Part shown: in pieces, positions 24,071 to 33,168 of the stretch
How positions within the stretch are numbered: the stretch's first letter is position 1
Layout of the letters: every line of letters begins with the position of its first letter
Assembly: GCA_964574325.1 (NCBI GenBank)
Contig: CAZNMY010000004.1
Coordinates: 58,580 to 122,579 of the forward strand
Source: CAMDPA01 sp964574325
Lineage (GTDB): Bacteria; Pseudomonadota; Alphaproteobacteria; Rhizobiales; Hyphomicrobiaceae
DNA: 64,000 nt
Reading direction: 5' to 3'
Program-made: the position numbers and the translations under genes
The notes under the pieces: generated by a model
Told to the model about the DNA's origin: nothing
Databases searched by the model: none
Seen by the model: only the letters and a program-made list of their open reading frames with translations

Positions 24071-25774
24071 TCCAGCGTGCCTAAACACGTAGCAGTCTCT
24101 GCCGGCTTGATAGCGGCGGCAGCGGGCGCGGCTTCTCCGGCCGCCGCACAGCAGCAGGTGACGGTGACGATCAACCTCACCATCACCGCGACGGCGACGG
24201 TCGACGTCGCGGAAGTGAAGTCGAAGACCCGCGCGGCCATCATGAGCTTCATGGGCCAGCGCGGTAACCTCATCACCACGAGCGGCCCGGACACCTCCCG
24301 CGCCCACGCGCGGCTCGGCGGCGGCACGCTGTTCGGCGGCTCGGGCGACGCCGGTGCGCCCGTTGCCGGCTTCGGCTTCGGTGAAGACGAGCGCGGCGTG
24401 TCGCGACCGCGCACGGGGCTCGGAGCGTTCGGCCGTCAGGGGGCGATGCTCGGCTACGACGGCTCGCGCGGGAGCGGCGGCGGCCTCGTCGGTGGCCTCG
24501 CCAGTGGATCGGCGCGCGCGGCCGGCACGCTCGACGGCGATCCGGCCTCCGCGTTCGGCCGCTCCCCGCGCGGCCCGCTCGGGACAGTACCCGGATTCGC
24601 GTCGGGATTCGCGGCCGGCTCCGAGAACAGGGCCTTCGGCAGCGTCTACGGCACGCCGTTCGGCGGACAGCGCGAATACCCCGACGCCGTCTACGACACC
24701 GCGCGGACCGGGCCGAGCGCTTTCCGCTTCAGCGGCAACGCCGAGGAAGGCATGGGCCGCTTCGCCTTCGCGACCAGCCTCGCGCAGTTGCGCGCCGCCG
24801 CGGAGGCCCAGGATCAGGCGAAGCGAGCGAGCGTGGGGTTCTCCCCGGCCGGTGCCCCCGCACCCGGTCGAGAGGGCCCGACAGCACTCGCTTCGCCTGG
24901 CGTCGACGCGCCCGAAAATGCCACGCAGCGCCCCTCGGGCCTCGGAATAGCGGGTGGGCAGGGTCTCGCCGCACCGGCTTCGTCGGCGGGCAAGCCGGGC
25001 TCGATCGATATCTGGGCGGAAGGCTCGTCGAGCTACTTCACGACGAGCCGCATCGACGGCCGCCGCCAGGGCCATGCCGCGATCGCGCATGCCGGCATCG
25101 ACATGATCGTGGTCCCGGGCCTGCTCGTCGGCGTGATGGCCTCCACCGACTGGATGGCGGAGACGAGCACCACGGTCGGCGGCAACCGCGACGGGCGCGG
25201 CTGGATGGCCGGCCCTTATTTCAGCGCGCGGCTGACGCAGAACCTCTACCTCGATGCGCGCTATGCCTGGGGCCAGTCGACCAACCACATCGATCCGGTC
25301 GGCGCATTCATCGACACGTTTTCGACCACACGGCAGCTCGCCTCTGCGAAGCTGACCGGCGATTGGAGCCGGGATGCGTGGCGCTTCCGTCCCAGCGCGG
25401 AGGTGATCTGGTTCACCGAGACGCAGCAGGCCTACGTCAACCAGATCGGCATCGACATCGCGTCGAACACCTTCTCGCTCGGCCGCACGCTGTTCGGCCC
25501 CGAGGTCGGTTATCGGATGCGGCTGTCGGACAAGTCCGTGCTCGAGCCCTTCGTCGGCCTCAAGGGCGTATGGGACTTCGCGCGGACCGAAGAGACCACG
25601 GCAACCGGCACGCCGATCGCCCACGACGGTCTGCGCGGCCGCGTCGAGGCGGGCCTGAGCTACCGGATGCCGCGCGGCGTCACGATCCGCGGAGCCGGCT
25701 CCTACGACGGCATCGGCTCCACCGGCTATCGCGCCGTGCAGGGCCAGGCGAGACTGGTGGTGCCCCTCCAGTGA
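24062..25774 (+). CDS. Autotransporter beta-barrel domain protein
   Basis: 570 aa. A signal peptide (about 1-29) ends SPAAAQQ. A low-complexity Gly/Ser/Ala passenger-like region (about 60-310) follows, then a C-terminal barrel domain of about 260 residues from GSIDIWAEGSSSYF, with alternating amphipathic strands (YLDARYAWGQS, FRPSAEVIWFTET, LEPFVGLKGVWDF). This is the pattern of the autotransporter barrel. The last residues are VVPLQ rather than the usual terminal aromatic. It is the last gene of a four-gene overlapping operon, so it may anchor or export the two surface proteins, but that is inference. Confidence 0.8.
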   Translation: MRCSSVPKHVAVSAGLIAAAAGAASPAAAQQQVTVTINLTITATATVDVAEVKSKTRAAIMSFMGQRGNLITTSGPDTSRAHARLGGGTLFGGSGDAGAPVAGFGFGEDERGVSRPRTGLGAFGRQGAMLGYDGSRGSGGGLVGGLASGSARAAGTLDGDPASAFGRSPRGPLGTVPGFASGFAAGSENRAFGSVYGTPFGGQREYPDAVYDTARTGPSAFRFSGNAEEGMGRFAFATSLAQLRAAAEAQDQAKRASVGFSPAGAPAPGREGPTALASPGVDAPENATQRPSGLGIAGGQGLAAPASSAGKPGSIDIWAEGSSSYFTTSRIDGRRQGHAAIAHAGIDMIVVPGLLVGVMASTDWMAETSTTVGGNRDGRGWMAGPYFSARLTQNLYLDARYAWGQSTNHIDPVGAFIDTFSTTRQLASAKLTGDWSRDAWRFRPSAEVIWFTETQQAYVNQIGIDIASNTFSLGRTLFGPEVGYRMRLSDKSVLEPFVGLKGVWDFARTEETTATGTPIAHDGLRGRVEAGLSYRMPRGVTIRGAGSYDGIGSTGYRAVQGQARLVVPLQ

Positions 25775-25897
25775 CCTGCGCGCCGGGACGGGTTCGCAGG
25801 CGCAGCGCCGCCATATCCCGGGCTCGAACCGACCGATCCCGATCGAATTCAGCGGCTTGCCCTTGCCGTCGGGCCCGCGCACCGCTAAATCCCGGCC

Positions 25898-27109
25898 ATG
25901 ACCCTCGTCCTGGACAACACGCCGCCCGGCGCCCCCCACGCAACTCCCGTGGCGGCGGCCGCAGCGCTTTCGTCCACCACCCTGCCGACCATCGCGGGCA
26001 TGGACCGCGCCGGACTGACCGCTGCGCTCGAAAACATCGGCGTGCCCGCAAAGCAGACCCGGATGCGCGTCAACCAGCTCTATAGCTGGCTATACGTCCG
26101 CGGCGTCTCCACGTTCGCCGCCATGACCGACGTGTCGAAGGATCTCCGCGCCAAGCTGGAAGCGGCCTATACCCTCGACCGGCCCGAGATCGTCACCGAG
26201 CAGGTGTCGACCGACGGCACGCGCAAGTGGCTGCTCCGCTTGCCCCGCCTCGGCCACGAGGCGCGCGCCCCCGAGATCGAGACCGTCTATATTCCCGAGA
26301 TGGACCGCGGCACGCTCTGCATCTCCTCGCAGGTCGGCTGCACGCTGAATTGCTCCTTCTGCCATACCGGCACGCAGCGGCTGGTCCGCAACCTCGAAGC
26401 CCACGAAATCGTCGGCCAGATCCTGCTGGCGCGTGATCGTATCGGCGATTGGCCGGGCGCGACGCCGCCGGGCGATGGCCGCCTCCTGCCCGTCTCCGAC
26501 CGCAAGATCACCAACATCGTCCTCATGGGCATGGGCGAGCCGCTCTACAACTTCGACAACGTCCGCCGCGCGATGGATGTGGCGTCGGACGGGGAAGGTC
26601 TGTCGCTGTCGAGGCGCCGCATCACGCTGTCGACCTCCGGTGTCGTGCCGGAGATCCCGCGCTGGGGCGAGGAAGCCGGCACGATGCTCGCGATCTCGCT
26701 GCATGCGAGCAACGACGAGCTGCGCGACAAGCTGGTGCCGATCAACAGGAAGTACCCGATCGCGCAGCTCTTGCAGGCCTGTCGCGAGTATCCCGCGCTG
26801 TCGAACGCCCGCCGTATCACGTTCGAATATGTCATGCTGAAGGGTGTCAACGACAGCGCGGCCGACGCCCGCGCGCTCGTCAGGCTGCTGTCGGGCATTC
26901 CCGCCAAGATCAATCTGATCCCGTTCAACCCGTGGCCGGGCACGGACTACGAGTGCTCGGACTGGGGCCAGATCGAGCGTTTTGCCGAAATCGTCAACAA
27001 CGCAGGCTACGCGAGCCCGGTGCGCACACCGCGCGGCCGAGATATCCTGGCCGCCTGCGGGCAACTTCGCTCCGAGAGCATCAAGCTCAAGGCGAGCGAG
27101 CGAACGTAG
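25898..27109 (+). CDS. rlmN: 23S rRNA (adenine-2503-C2)-methyltransferase RlmN
   Basis: 403 aa, a radical-SAM enzyme that methylates C2 of A2503 in 23S rRNA and A37 of some tRNAs. The cluster motif is C148-xxx-C152-xx-C155 in GCTLNCSFCHTG. C141 and C387 correspond to the E. coli C118 and C355 pair used in methyl transfer. The glycine-rich SAM segment MGMGEPL is also present. The N-terminus is about 25 residues longer than in many homologues and rich in Ala and Pro; an internal ATG at MDRAGLTAAL could be the true start. The gene stands alone after the autotransporter operon. Confidence 0.95.
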   Translation: MTLVLDNTPPGAPHATPVAAAAALSSTTLPTIAGMDRAGLTAALENIGVPAKQTRMRVNQLYSWLYVRGVSTFAAMTDVSKDLRAKLEAAYTLDRPEIVTEQVSTDGTRKWLLRLPRLGHEARAPEIETVYIPEMDRGTLCISSQVGCTLNCSFCHTGTQRLVRNLEAHEIVGQILLARDRIGDWPGATPPGDGRLLPVSDRKITNIVLMGMGEPLYNFDNVRRAMDVASDGEGLSLSRRRITLSTSGVVPEIPRWGEEAGTMLAISLHASNDELRDKLVPINRKYPIAQLLQACREYPALSNARRITFEYVMLKGVNDSAADARALVRLLSGIPAKINLIPFNPWPGTDYECSDWGQIERFAEIVNNAGYASPVRTPRGRDILAACGQLRSESIKLKASERT

Positions 27110-27182
27110 CGCGCGCGATGCCCGGCTGAGAGCATTTGGCATCGGACTTCGGACGGTTGCGCTCGATTTTCGGGGATCTGAC

Positions 27183-27623
27183 ATGCTCTCTTCCATCGGC
27201 CGTCTGATCTGGGTGCCGCTCGCGTTCGTGATCTCGGCCGCCGGCACGGTCTTCTTCCTGATCTTCATCGCCCGGGAACGGCTCGTCGAAGCGATGGCCG
27301 GGCGTGGACCTGACTCAGCTTCCCTCGGCGCGATCTTCGACCTCCTCCGGCAGGGCCAGGTCCTGATGTCCGGCTTGACGATCATCCCCGCGGTCCTCGT
27401 CGTCGTGGTTGGCGAGGTCGCTCGCATCCGCTCGTCGCTTTATTATATCGTCGGCGGCGGTCTCGCGTTTGCGGCCGTCCCCCTGCTCGCCCGCTATGGG
27501 CAGGCCGCGCCGGGGGCCTCGATATCGTCGATCATTCCCCCGACGCTGGTCTGGCAAGTCTTTGCCACATCGGGATTTCTTGGCGGCTGGGTGTATTGGT
27601 TCCTGGCCGGCCGCAAGGCCTGA
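27183..27623 (+). CDS. Small integral membrane protein (paralogue A)
   Basis: 146 aa with four hydrophobic segments (about 6-28, 55-78, 86-104, 124-142). ATG 27183 is used because the upstream in-frame extension overlaps rlmN and is not protein-like. The C-terminal GGWVYWFLAGRKA closely matches GGWVYWLISGRNAG in the next gene, so the two are tandem paralogues of a short four-helix family I cannot name. No catalytic motif is visible. Confidence 0.65.
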   Translation: MLSSIGRLIWVPLAFVISAAGTVFFLIFIARERLVEAMAGRGPDSASLGAIFDLLRQGQVLMSGLTIIPAVLVVVVGEVARIRSSLYYIVGGGLAFAAVPLLARYGQAAPGASISSIIPPTLVWQVFATSGFLGGWVYWFLAGRKA

Positions 27624-27787
27624 GCGGAGCGCCTTGGTCGCCTATCGGAAACGGCAGCGAAGCGAGCGCGGCCGTGCATCCCGGAATCTGGGTTAAGGAA
27701 GTGTTGCGACTGAGCATTGAGCCGCACGGCGTCCCGCGCTAGGTTTCTCTACTGGGATCGAGAGTTTCGGGTCGTGGAGGGTTTGGA

Positions 27788-28252
27788 ATGATTACGTCGG
27801 TGTTGCGCGTCCTCATTGGCTTCGCGCTGGCTTGTATTGCGGGCGCGCTGGTCCAGCTTGGGTTTGCCACGCCGAACGACGTCCTGACCGATGACCCGGA
27901 CCGTCTTTCCTGGAGCGTCGAGCAGGTCTTGCTCGCTGCCACGCACAGTGCCGTGTTCTCCGCGCCGTTCGCGCTCGTCGCTGCCGCCATCGGCGAGTGG
28001 CAGAGCATTCGCAGCTGGGTCTATTACGCCCTCGCAGGCATCGCGATTTCCATCGCCGGGTTCTTCGCGCTCTACTCGGGCGAGACCGCCGGGCCGAACT
28101 CGATCGTCAATCAATATGCTATCATCGCCTATCTCTGCTCGGGTCTGTTGGGCGGCTGGGTCTACTGGCTGATCTCCGGCCGAAATGCCGGCGATGCCGT
28201 CGAGGCGGAAACGCACGCGCACGCCCATCAGGCCAACGCGCGCCGCGCCTGA
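27788..28252 (+). CDS. Small integral membrane protein (paralogue B)
   Basis: 154 aa with four hydrophobic segments and the closing GGWVYWLISGRNAG shared with the preceding gene, followed here by a short histidine- and alanine-rich tail. GGAGGG lies seven bases before the ATG. The 164-base gap from paralogue A contains no gene. Function unknown. Confidence 0.7.
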   Translation: MITSVLRVLIGFALACIAGALVQLGFATPNDVLTDDPDRLSWSVEQVLLAATHSAVFSAPFALVAAAIGEWQSIRSWVYYALAGIAISIAGFFALYSGETAGPNSIVNQYAIIAYLCSGLLGGWVYWLISGRNAGDAVEAETHAHAHQANARRA

Positions 28253-28373
28253 GTTCGCCGATCAGTCGTCGGGGACAGACCCCGCGGGTCTGACCCCACG
28301 CGCTCTTTCATCCGCCCTGCGAGGCCGCAACCGCGGCTTGGGCCGCCAGTGCGACGTGTCCTAAGAAACAAGT

Positions 28374-28401
28374 GGGTCCGGCATCGCTGCCGGGCCCTTT
28401 T
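28374..28401 (+). terminator. Rho-independent terminator-like hairpin
   Basis: GGGTCCGGCA at 28374-28383 pairs with TGCCGGGCCC at 28388-28397 (one G-U pair) around a 4-base loop, followed by TTTT. It lies between the small membrane protein and the FAH-family gene. A second hairpin, CAGACCC-CGC-GGGTCTG at 28276-28292, lies upstream without a T-run. Confidence 0.7.
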
Positions 28402-28481
28402 CTGCTCGTGGGCGTTGCAATCCTCCTCTCGGGGCTTACGATCGTCTCAGCAGACATGTGCATGCCGGAAAGGACCGCAGT

Positions 28482-29495
28482 ATGAAGCTCGCATCGCTCA
28501 AGGGTGGCAGGGACGGACAACTCGTCGTCGTCTCCAAGGACCTCACCCGCTGCGTTTCTGCCGCGCCGGTCGCAGCCACGATGCAGGCAGCGTTCGATGA
28601 CTGGTCCCGCGCCGAGCCGCAGTTGCGCGCCCTTGCCGAAACCCTCGAGCACGGCACGACCGCCGCGGAGCGCTTCCGCGAGCGCGAGGCCGCGAGCCCC
28701 TTGCCACGCGCCTATCAGTGGGTCGACGGCTCGGCATACCTGAACCACGTCGAGCTTGTCCGGCAGGCCCGCGGCGCCGAGGTGCCGAAGTCGTTCTTCG
28801 TCGATCCGCTGATGTACCAGGGCGGCTCGGATGTCATGGTCGCGCCCCGCGATCCCGTGGTGCTGGCCGACGAGGCCTGGGGCATCGATTGCGAAGGCGA
28901 GGTCGCGGTGATCGTCGACGACGTTCCGATGGGAATCGACGCAAAGGCCGCACGCGGTCACATCAAGCTCGTCATGCTCGTGAACGACATCTCGCTGAGG
29001 AACCTCGTTCCGGGCGAGCTGGCCAAGGGCTTCGGGTTTCTCCAGTCGAAGCCGCCGACGGCCTTCTCCCCTGTTGCCGTGACGCCCGACGAACTCGGCG
29101 ATGCATGGAAGGACGCCAAGCTCCACTTGCCGATGTTGCTTACGATCAACGGCAAGCCGTTCGGCTGCCCGAACGCCGGCAACGACATGACCTTCGATTT
29201 CGGCCAGCTTGTCGCCCACGCGGCCAAGACGCGGCCCCTCTCGGCCGGCACGATCGTCGGCTCCGGCACGGTCTCGAACAAGGGCCCCGGCGGCACGCCC
29301 GGCCGGCCCGTGTCCCAGGGGGGCCTCGGCTACAGCTGCATCGCCGAGATCCGCACGGTGGAGCAGATCCTCGAAGGCGCGCCGAAGACTCCGTTCCTGA
29401 AGTTCGGCGACGTGGTGCGGATCGAGATGAAGGGTGAGGACGGGCACTCGATCTTCGGCGCGATCGAGAATACCGTGCAGAAACATGCGGGTTGA
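28482..29495 (+). CDS. Fumarylacetoacetate hydrolase (FAH) family protein
   Basis: 337 aa. The C-terminal two thirds form an FAH fold, with DCEGEVAVIVDDV supplying acidic metal ligands, then KGFGFLQSKPPTAFSP, NGKPFGCPNAGNDM, and the GTIVGSGTVSNKG loop. The family cleaves C-C bonds in acyl-pyruvate or fumarylacetoacetate-type compounds with Mg or Mn. ATG 28482 follows GGAAAGGA. A VOC-family gene follows after 69 bases, a common pairing in aromatic-compound degradation. The substrate is probably a tyrosine- or aromatic-ring-derived diketo acid, but this is not certain. Confidence 0.85.
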   Translation: MKLASLKGGRDGQLVVVSKDLTRCVSAAPVAATMQAAFDDWSRAEPQLRALAETLEHGTTAAERFREREAASPLPRAYQWVDGSAYLNHVELVRQARGAEVPKSFFVDPLMYQGGSDVMVAPRDPVVLADEAWGIDCEGEVAVIVDDVPMGIDAKAARGHIKLVMLVNDISLRNLVPGELAKGFGFLQSKPPTAFSPVAVTPDELGDAWKDAKLHLPMLLTINGKPFGCPNAGNDMTFDFGQLVAHAAKTRPLSAGTIVGSGTVSNKGPGGTPGRPVSQGGLGYSCIAEIRTVEQILEGAPKTPFLKFGDVVRIEMKGEDGHSIFGAIENTVQKHAG

Positions 29496-29564
29496 CGCAG
29501 GCCTGTCGTCCTCCGCGTGTGTACTCGCGACTTTCCCCACCATCGAAAGCAGGGGCTGGGAGCC

Positions 29565-29963
29565 ATGACTTTCGCACGTACCAATTTCGTCGCGCTCGAT
29601 CACGTTCAGGTGGCGATGCCGCCCGGCGAGGAAGCCAAGGCGCGCGCGTTCTACGTCGATGTCCTCGGTATGATGGAGCTGGCGAAACCGGCCTCCCTTG
29701 CCGGTCGAGGCGGGGCGTGGTTCGCGGGCGGCGACGGCGCCAGCGTGCAGATCCACTGCGGCGTCGAGCAGGATTTTCGCCCCGCCAAGAAGGCCCATCC
29801 TTCCGTGCTCGTCATCGGCATCGACGAACTCGCCGAGCGCATCGAGGAGGCCGGCGGCGCGGTCGAATGGTCAGACGACCTCGAAGGCCTCCGCCGCTTC
29901 TTCTGCCACGACCCCTTCGGCAACCGCCTCGAGTTCATCGGCTCCATCGAGGATGATATGTGA
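29565..29963 (+). CDS. VOC (glyoxalase/extradiol dioxygenase) superfamily protein
   Basis: 132 aa, one VOC module. An N-terminal LDHVQVAMPPG strand is followed by ARAFYVDVLGMMEL and the C-terminal FCHDPFGNRLEFIG metal-ligand strand. ATG 29565 has GGGAG five bases upstream. It follows the FAH-family gene in the same direction. Family members include isomerases, lyases and dioxygenases, so the reaction cannot be fixed from sequence. Confidence 0.85.
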   Translation: MTFARTNFVALDHVQVAMPPGEEAKARAFYVDVLGMMELAKPASLAGRGGAWFAGGDGASVQIHCGVEQDFRPAKKAHPSVLVIGIDELAERIEEAGGAVEWSDDLEGLRRFFCHDPFGNRLEFIGSIEDDM

Positions 29964-29998
29964 TCGCCAAAAGCCGAAGTAAACGTTGACGGATTTGG

Positions 29999-30382
29999 TC
30001 AGACCACCTCCGCGCCCAGCCGCTTCAAGGCGGGGTCGACGGTTGCGATCGGGATTTGCAGCAGGATCGATTGCGCGGCGAGCAGACGGTCGAAAGGATC
30101 TCGGTGAATGAGTTCCAGAGAACCGGCCAGCTTGGCTTGACTCATCGAGAGATCGAGACGTTCCAGACCCTCGTCCGCGATGGCCTGCTCGAGCTTCGGA
30201 ATGAGTGCGGCAGCATCGGGCCACTTCCCGATCTTGACCTTGACAGCGATCTCCCAGCCGCTCACAGCGCTCACGTAGATGGTCTCCTCGCTGGATTCCA
30301 GCAGTGCCCGATGGCGCGCAGGAAGGCTGTCCGAGCCAGTGACCCACCAGAAGAATACGTGGGTATCGAGTATGAGAGTCAC
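29999..30382 (-). CDS. PIN-domain toxin (VapC type)
   Basis: 127 aa. The PIN-domain acidic residues are in place: D6 in LILDTHV, E44 in SGWEIAVK, D98 in RDPFDRLLAAQ and D116 in ATVDPAL. VapC toxins are Mg-dependent RNases that cut tRNA or rRNA. The start overlaps the antitoxin stop by four bases (ATGA), the usual antitoxin-first arrangement. The ribonuclease target is unknown. Confidence 0.93.
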   Translation of the reverse strand: MTLILDTHVFFWWVTGSDSLPARHRALLESSEETIYVSAVSGWEIAVKVKIGKWPDAAALIPKLEQAIADEGLERLDLSMSQAKLAGSLELIHRDPFDRLLAAQSILLQIPIATVDPALKRLGAEVV

Positions 30383-30636
30383 GGGCTGTTCTCACCTGAC
30401 AACCAAGCCAATTCTTCTTCGCTCAGCGGTTCGAGCAGCTTGTCGTCCGGAATCTGAACACGCCCCTTCCAACGCCCTGGAATGCGCTTGGTCTTGGGCT
30501 GTTCGAGATTGGCCACGGGCTGGAGCCGCACGCGGTCGCCGTTGCTATCGGCGATGACGATATCCTCGCCTTGGCTGGCGCGATGCACCAATTCGCCGAG
30601 CCGCTCTTTGGCTTGGTTCACAGGAATACTTTCCAT
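30379..30636 (-). CDS. Antitoxin of the Phd/YefM type, partner of the PIN toxin
   Basis: 85 aa. The N-terminal half (VNQAKERLGELVHRASQGED, then IVIADSNGDRVRLQPV) matches the Phd/YefM DNA-binding dimer fold. The acidic C-terminus ending LSEEELAWLSGENSP should wrap around the toxin. It precedes and overlaps the PIN-toxin gene. Autorepression of its own promoter would be expected from the family. Confidence 0.9.
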   Translation of the reverse strand: MESIPVNQAKERLGELVHRASQGEDIVIADSNGDRVRLQPVANLEQPKTKRIPGRWKGRVQIPDDKLLEPLSEEELAWLSGENSP

Positions 30637-30742
30637 CGGTCAAGCATCCAGAATATCATTTTTGTTGGCATCAATGTACCACGTTTGGAATCGGTAAGTC
30701 TCCAGCGCCCGACACAGCGCCAATGAACGAGCAAGAATCCAC

Positions 30743-31693
30743 ATGGCCGACTTCGCCTCCACCGCCGACACCGCCGACAAGAAAGTCTCGTTCACCGAGA
30801 TCGGTCCGGGCCTCTACGCCTACACCGCGGAGGGCGATCCCAACACCGGCGTCATCATCGGCGACGATAGCGTGATGGTGATCGACGCGCAGGCGACGCC
30901 GCTGCTCGCGAATGACGTGATCGCCCACATCCGCAAGGTCACGGACAAACCGATCAAGCACGTCCTGCTGACGCATTATCATGCGGTCCGAGTGTTCGGC
31001 GCGTCCGCGTTCCACGCTTCCGAGGTGATCGCCAGCGAAACCACGCGCAACATGATCGTCGAGCGCGGCGAGGAGGACAAAGCCTCGGAAATCGGCCGCT
31101 TCCCGCGCCTGTTCCGCGGACAGGAATCGATCCCCGCCGGGCTGACGTGGCCGACGCTTACGTTCTCACGCAGCATGACCCTTTGGCTCGGCAAGCGCCG
31201 CGTCGAGATCATCCATGCCGGCCGCGCCCATACGGCGGGCGACACCATCGCCTGGGTGCCCGACGCCGGTGTGATGTTCTCCGGCGACATCGTCGAATAC
31301 CACTCGGCCTGTTATTGCGGCGACAGCCACCTCGCAGACTGGCCGCGCACGCTCGACCGCATCGGCGGCTTCCGACCGAAGGCGCTCGTGCCGGGCCGCG
31401 GCGATGCTCTCGTCGGCGCCGACAAGGTCCGCGCCGGCATCGACGGCACCCGTGACTTCGTCGAGACCCTCTATAGAGCCGCGCAGGACTCAGTCGCCAA
31501 GGGCCGCACCCTAAAGGAGACGATGGCCGCGTCCCGGGCTGCCATGGACCCCAAGTTCGCGACCTGGGCGATCTACGAGCACTGCCTGCCGTTCAACGTC
31601 TCGCGCGCCTTCGACGAAGCCTCCGGCATCGACCATCCGCGCATCTGGACGGCCGAACGCGACCGCCAGATGTGGGGCGCTCTCCAAGCCTGA
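30743..31693 (+). CDS. MBL-fold metallo-hydrolase with a non-canonical metal motif
   Basis: 316 aa. The beginning (EIGPGLYAYTAEGDPNTGVI) and the metal region are MBL-like, but the usual HxHxDH reads H78-Y-H80-A-V82-R83, so the Asp and the last His are replaced. The later ligands look intact (GRAHTAGDT and FSGDIVEY). A similar HYHAVRV motif occurs, from memory, in a proteobacterial MBL subfamily, so this is probably a family trait and not decay. It may bind one metal, or a different set. No operon partner is evident. Confidence 0.8.
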   Translation: MADFASTADTADKKVSFTEIGPGLYAYTAEGDPNTGVIIGDDSVMVIDAQATPLLANDVIAHIRKVTDKPIKHVLLTHYHAVRVFGASAFHASEVIASETTRNMIVERGEEDKASEIGRFPRLFRGQESIPAGLTWPTLTFSRSMTLWLGKRRVEIIHAGRAHTAGDTIAWVPDAGVMFSGDIVEYHSACYCGDSHLADWPRTLDRIGGFRPKALVPGRGDALVGADKVRAGIDGTRDFVETLYRAAQDSVAKGRTLKETMAASRAAMDPKFATWAIYEHCLPFNVSRAFDEASGIDHPRIWTAERDRQMWGALQA

Positions 31694-31831
31694 TTCGTTG
31701 ATGTGCCCGAGGGGGCCCTACTCTGCGTGAGGTGAGGCCGGGACTACGCCCTCCCGCCAGCTTCCGTGAAGCTGGCCGGTGCGATAGGTGTCTCGATCAA
31801 TGACCATCTTCTCACCGGGAGCGACGCCAGA

Positions 31832-33076
31832 ATGTGGCGCAGCGTACGAGTAGTCGCCCTCCAACTCGCCGGTACGGTGCTCGTTCTCTACCTCGTCCTC
31901 GAAGGTTGGGCGCGGCTGTTTCCGCCCAAGGACAAGACCGTCTGGCCGCTGGTCCACAACCCGGTGGTCGGCACGACATTCCAGCCGAACGCGCGCGTCG
32001 TCCTGACCAACGGCCTCGACTTCCACGTCGAGGAGAAGAGCAACGAGGCGGGCTTCCTCGATCGCCCGTTGCCGCCGCTCGCCAAGAAGCCCGGCACGTG
32101 TCGCATCGCCTTCATCGGCGACAGTATCGTCGAGGCGGCCCAGGTGCCGATCCGGCAGAAGGCGCACGTCGAACTTCAGAGACTTCTCGAGGCGTCGCGG
32201 CCGGGCAAGCCCGTCGAGACGATGGCGGTGGGCTTCTCGGGAACCGGGCAGCTCAATCAACTCGGCTATTTCGAGGCATACGTGCGCCCGCGCAAGCCCG
32301 ATGTGATCGTCCTGGTTTTCGTCTCCAACGACTTCGCCAACAACTCCTCACTCCTGGAGGCGATCCGTGTCGGTTGGCATCCGGCCCACGCCCCGCGGCC
32401 TTTTGCACGCGAGAAGGGCGGCGCGATCGAACTCCAGCCGATCGATCCGAGCTGGATGGCGCATCGATTGCCCGCGGCCGAGGACGAGCGCCCCGCGCTT
32501 CATCGCTGGCTGCACAGATCGAGCCGCTTCTATCGCTGGCTCTATGCGAAGCTGACGCTGCAGTATCCCGCCGTCGCGTCATGGATGGGGCGCGAGCCCA
32601 CCGAAGGTTCTCGTACCGCGAGCCGCATTGCTGCGCTGGCAAGACTGGCGCCTGAACACGCGAAGCTGCTGGAAAGCTGGGACCCCCTGAAGTCGCCCGG
32701 CATCGACCGGATGTTCGGGGAGCCGGACCCGCTGCCACCCGCTTTCCAGCAAGCCCTGCGCTTCACGAGCTTCGGTATCGAGCAGTACCGGCAGCGGGCA
32801 GTACAGGACGGCGCGCGGCTGTTGGTCCTCGGCACGCACGAACTGGGTGAGCGCCAGGAAGACCGGCTGAAAGCGATTCTGGCCGAGCGGAAAGTGCCTT
32901 ATGTTTCATTGAAGGCGCACATCGCCTCGAAGGGTGGCAAGCCTGCCGACGCACAGTGGCGTCACGATGCGCATTGGAACCCGCAGGGCCACATCTGGGC
33001 CGCGGAAGCTGTCGCCGGGGCCATCGAAGCGCAGGGCGCGTGTTCTCCGTCAGACACACACGGACGCACGGACTGA
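31832..33076 (+). CDS. SGNH/GDSL-hydrolase-like membrane-anchored protein
   Basis: 414 aa from ATG 31832, which has GGGAG upstream; the frame opens earlier, at GTG 31766. One N-terminal membrane helix (about 5-24) precedes a periplasmic SGNH domain with nucleophile S98 in FIGDSIVEA, the VFVSNDFANN block, and D379/H381 in DAHWNPQGH. The D-x-H spacing is like AlgX/AlgJ-type acetyltransferases as much as GDSL esterases, so polysaccharide O-acetylation or deacetylation is a reasonable guess. Neighbouring genes do not settle it. Confidence 0.75.
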   Translation: MWRSVRVVALQLAGTVLVLYLVLEGWARLFPPKDKTVWPLVHNPVVGTTFQPNARVVLTNGLDFHVEEKSNEAGFLDRPLPPLAKKPGTCRIAFIGDSIVEAAQVPIRQKAHVELQRLLEASRPGKPVETMAVGFSGTGQLNQLGYFEAYVRPRKPDVIVLVFVSNDFANNSSLLEAIRVGWHPAHAPRPFAREKGGAIELQPIDPSWMAHRLPAAEDERPALHRWLHRSSRFYRWLYAKLTLQYPAVASWMGREPTEGSRTASRIAALARLAPEHAKLLESWDPLKSPGIDRMFGEPDPLPPAFQQALRFTSFGIEQYRQRAVQDGARLLVLGTHELGERQEDRLKAILAERKVPYVSLKAHIASKGGKPADAQWRHDAHWNPQGHIWAAEAVAGAIEAQGACSPSDTHGRTD

Positions 33077-33168
33077 CGAGAGGCACCGGACGGAATTGCA
33101 TTCCCGTTCGGCCGGTCGGATAAGGATGCTCCAAAAGCACCGATACCAACCGCCGAGAGGGGCCTTCC

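Noticed and set aside
30743..31693. MBL-fold gene as a decayed pseudogene because of the altered metal motif
   Set aside because: The frame is intact, the remaining ligands are present, and the HYHAVRV variant is, to my recollection, a family feature.
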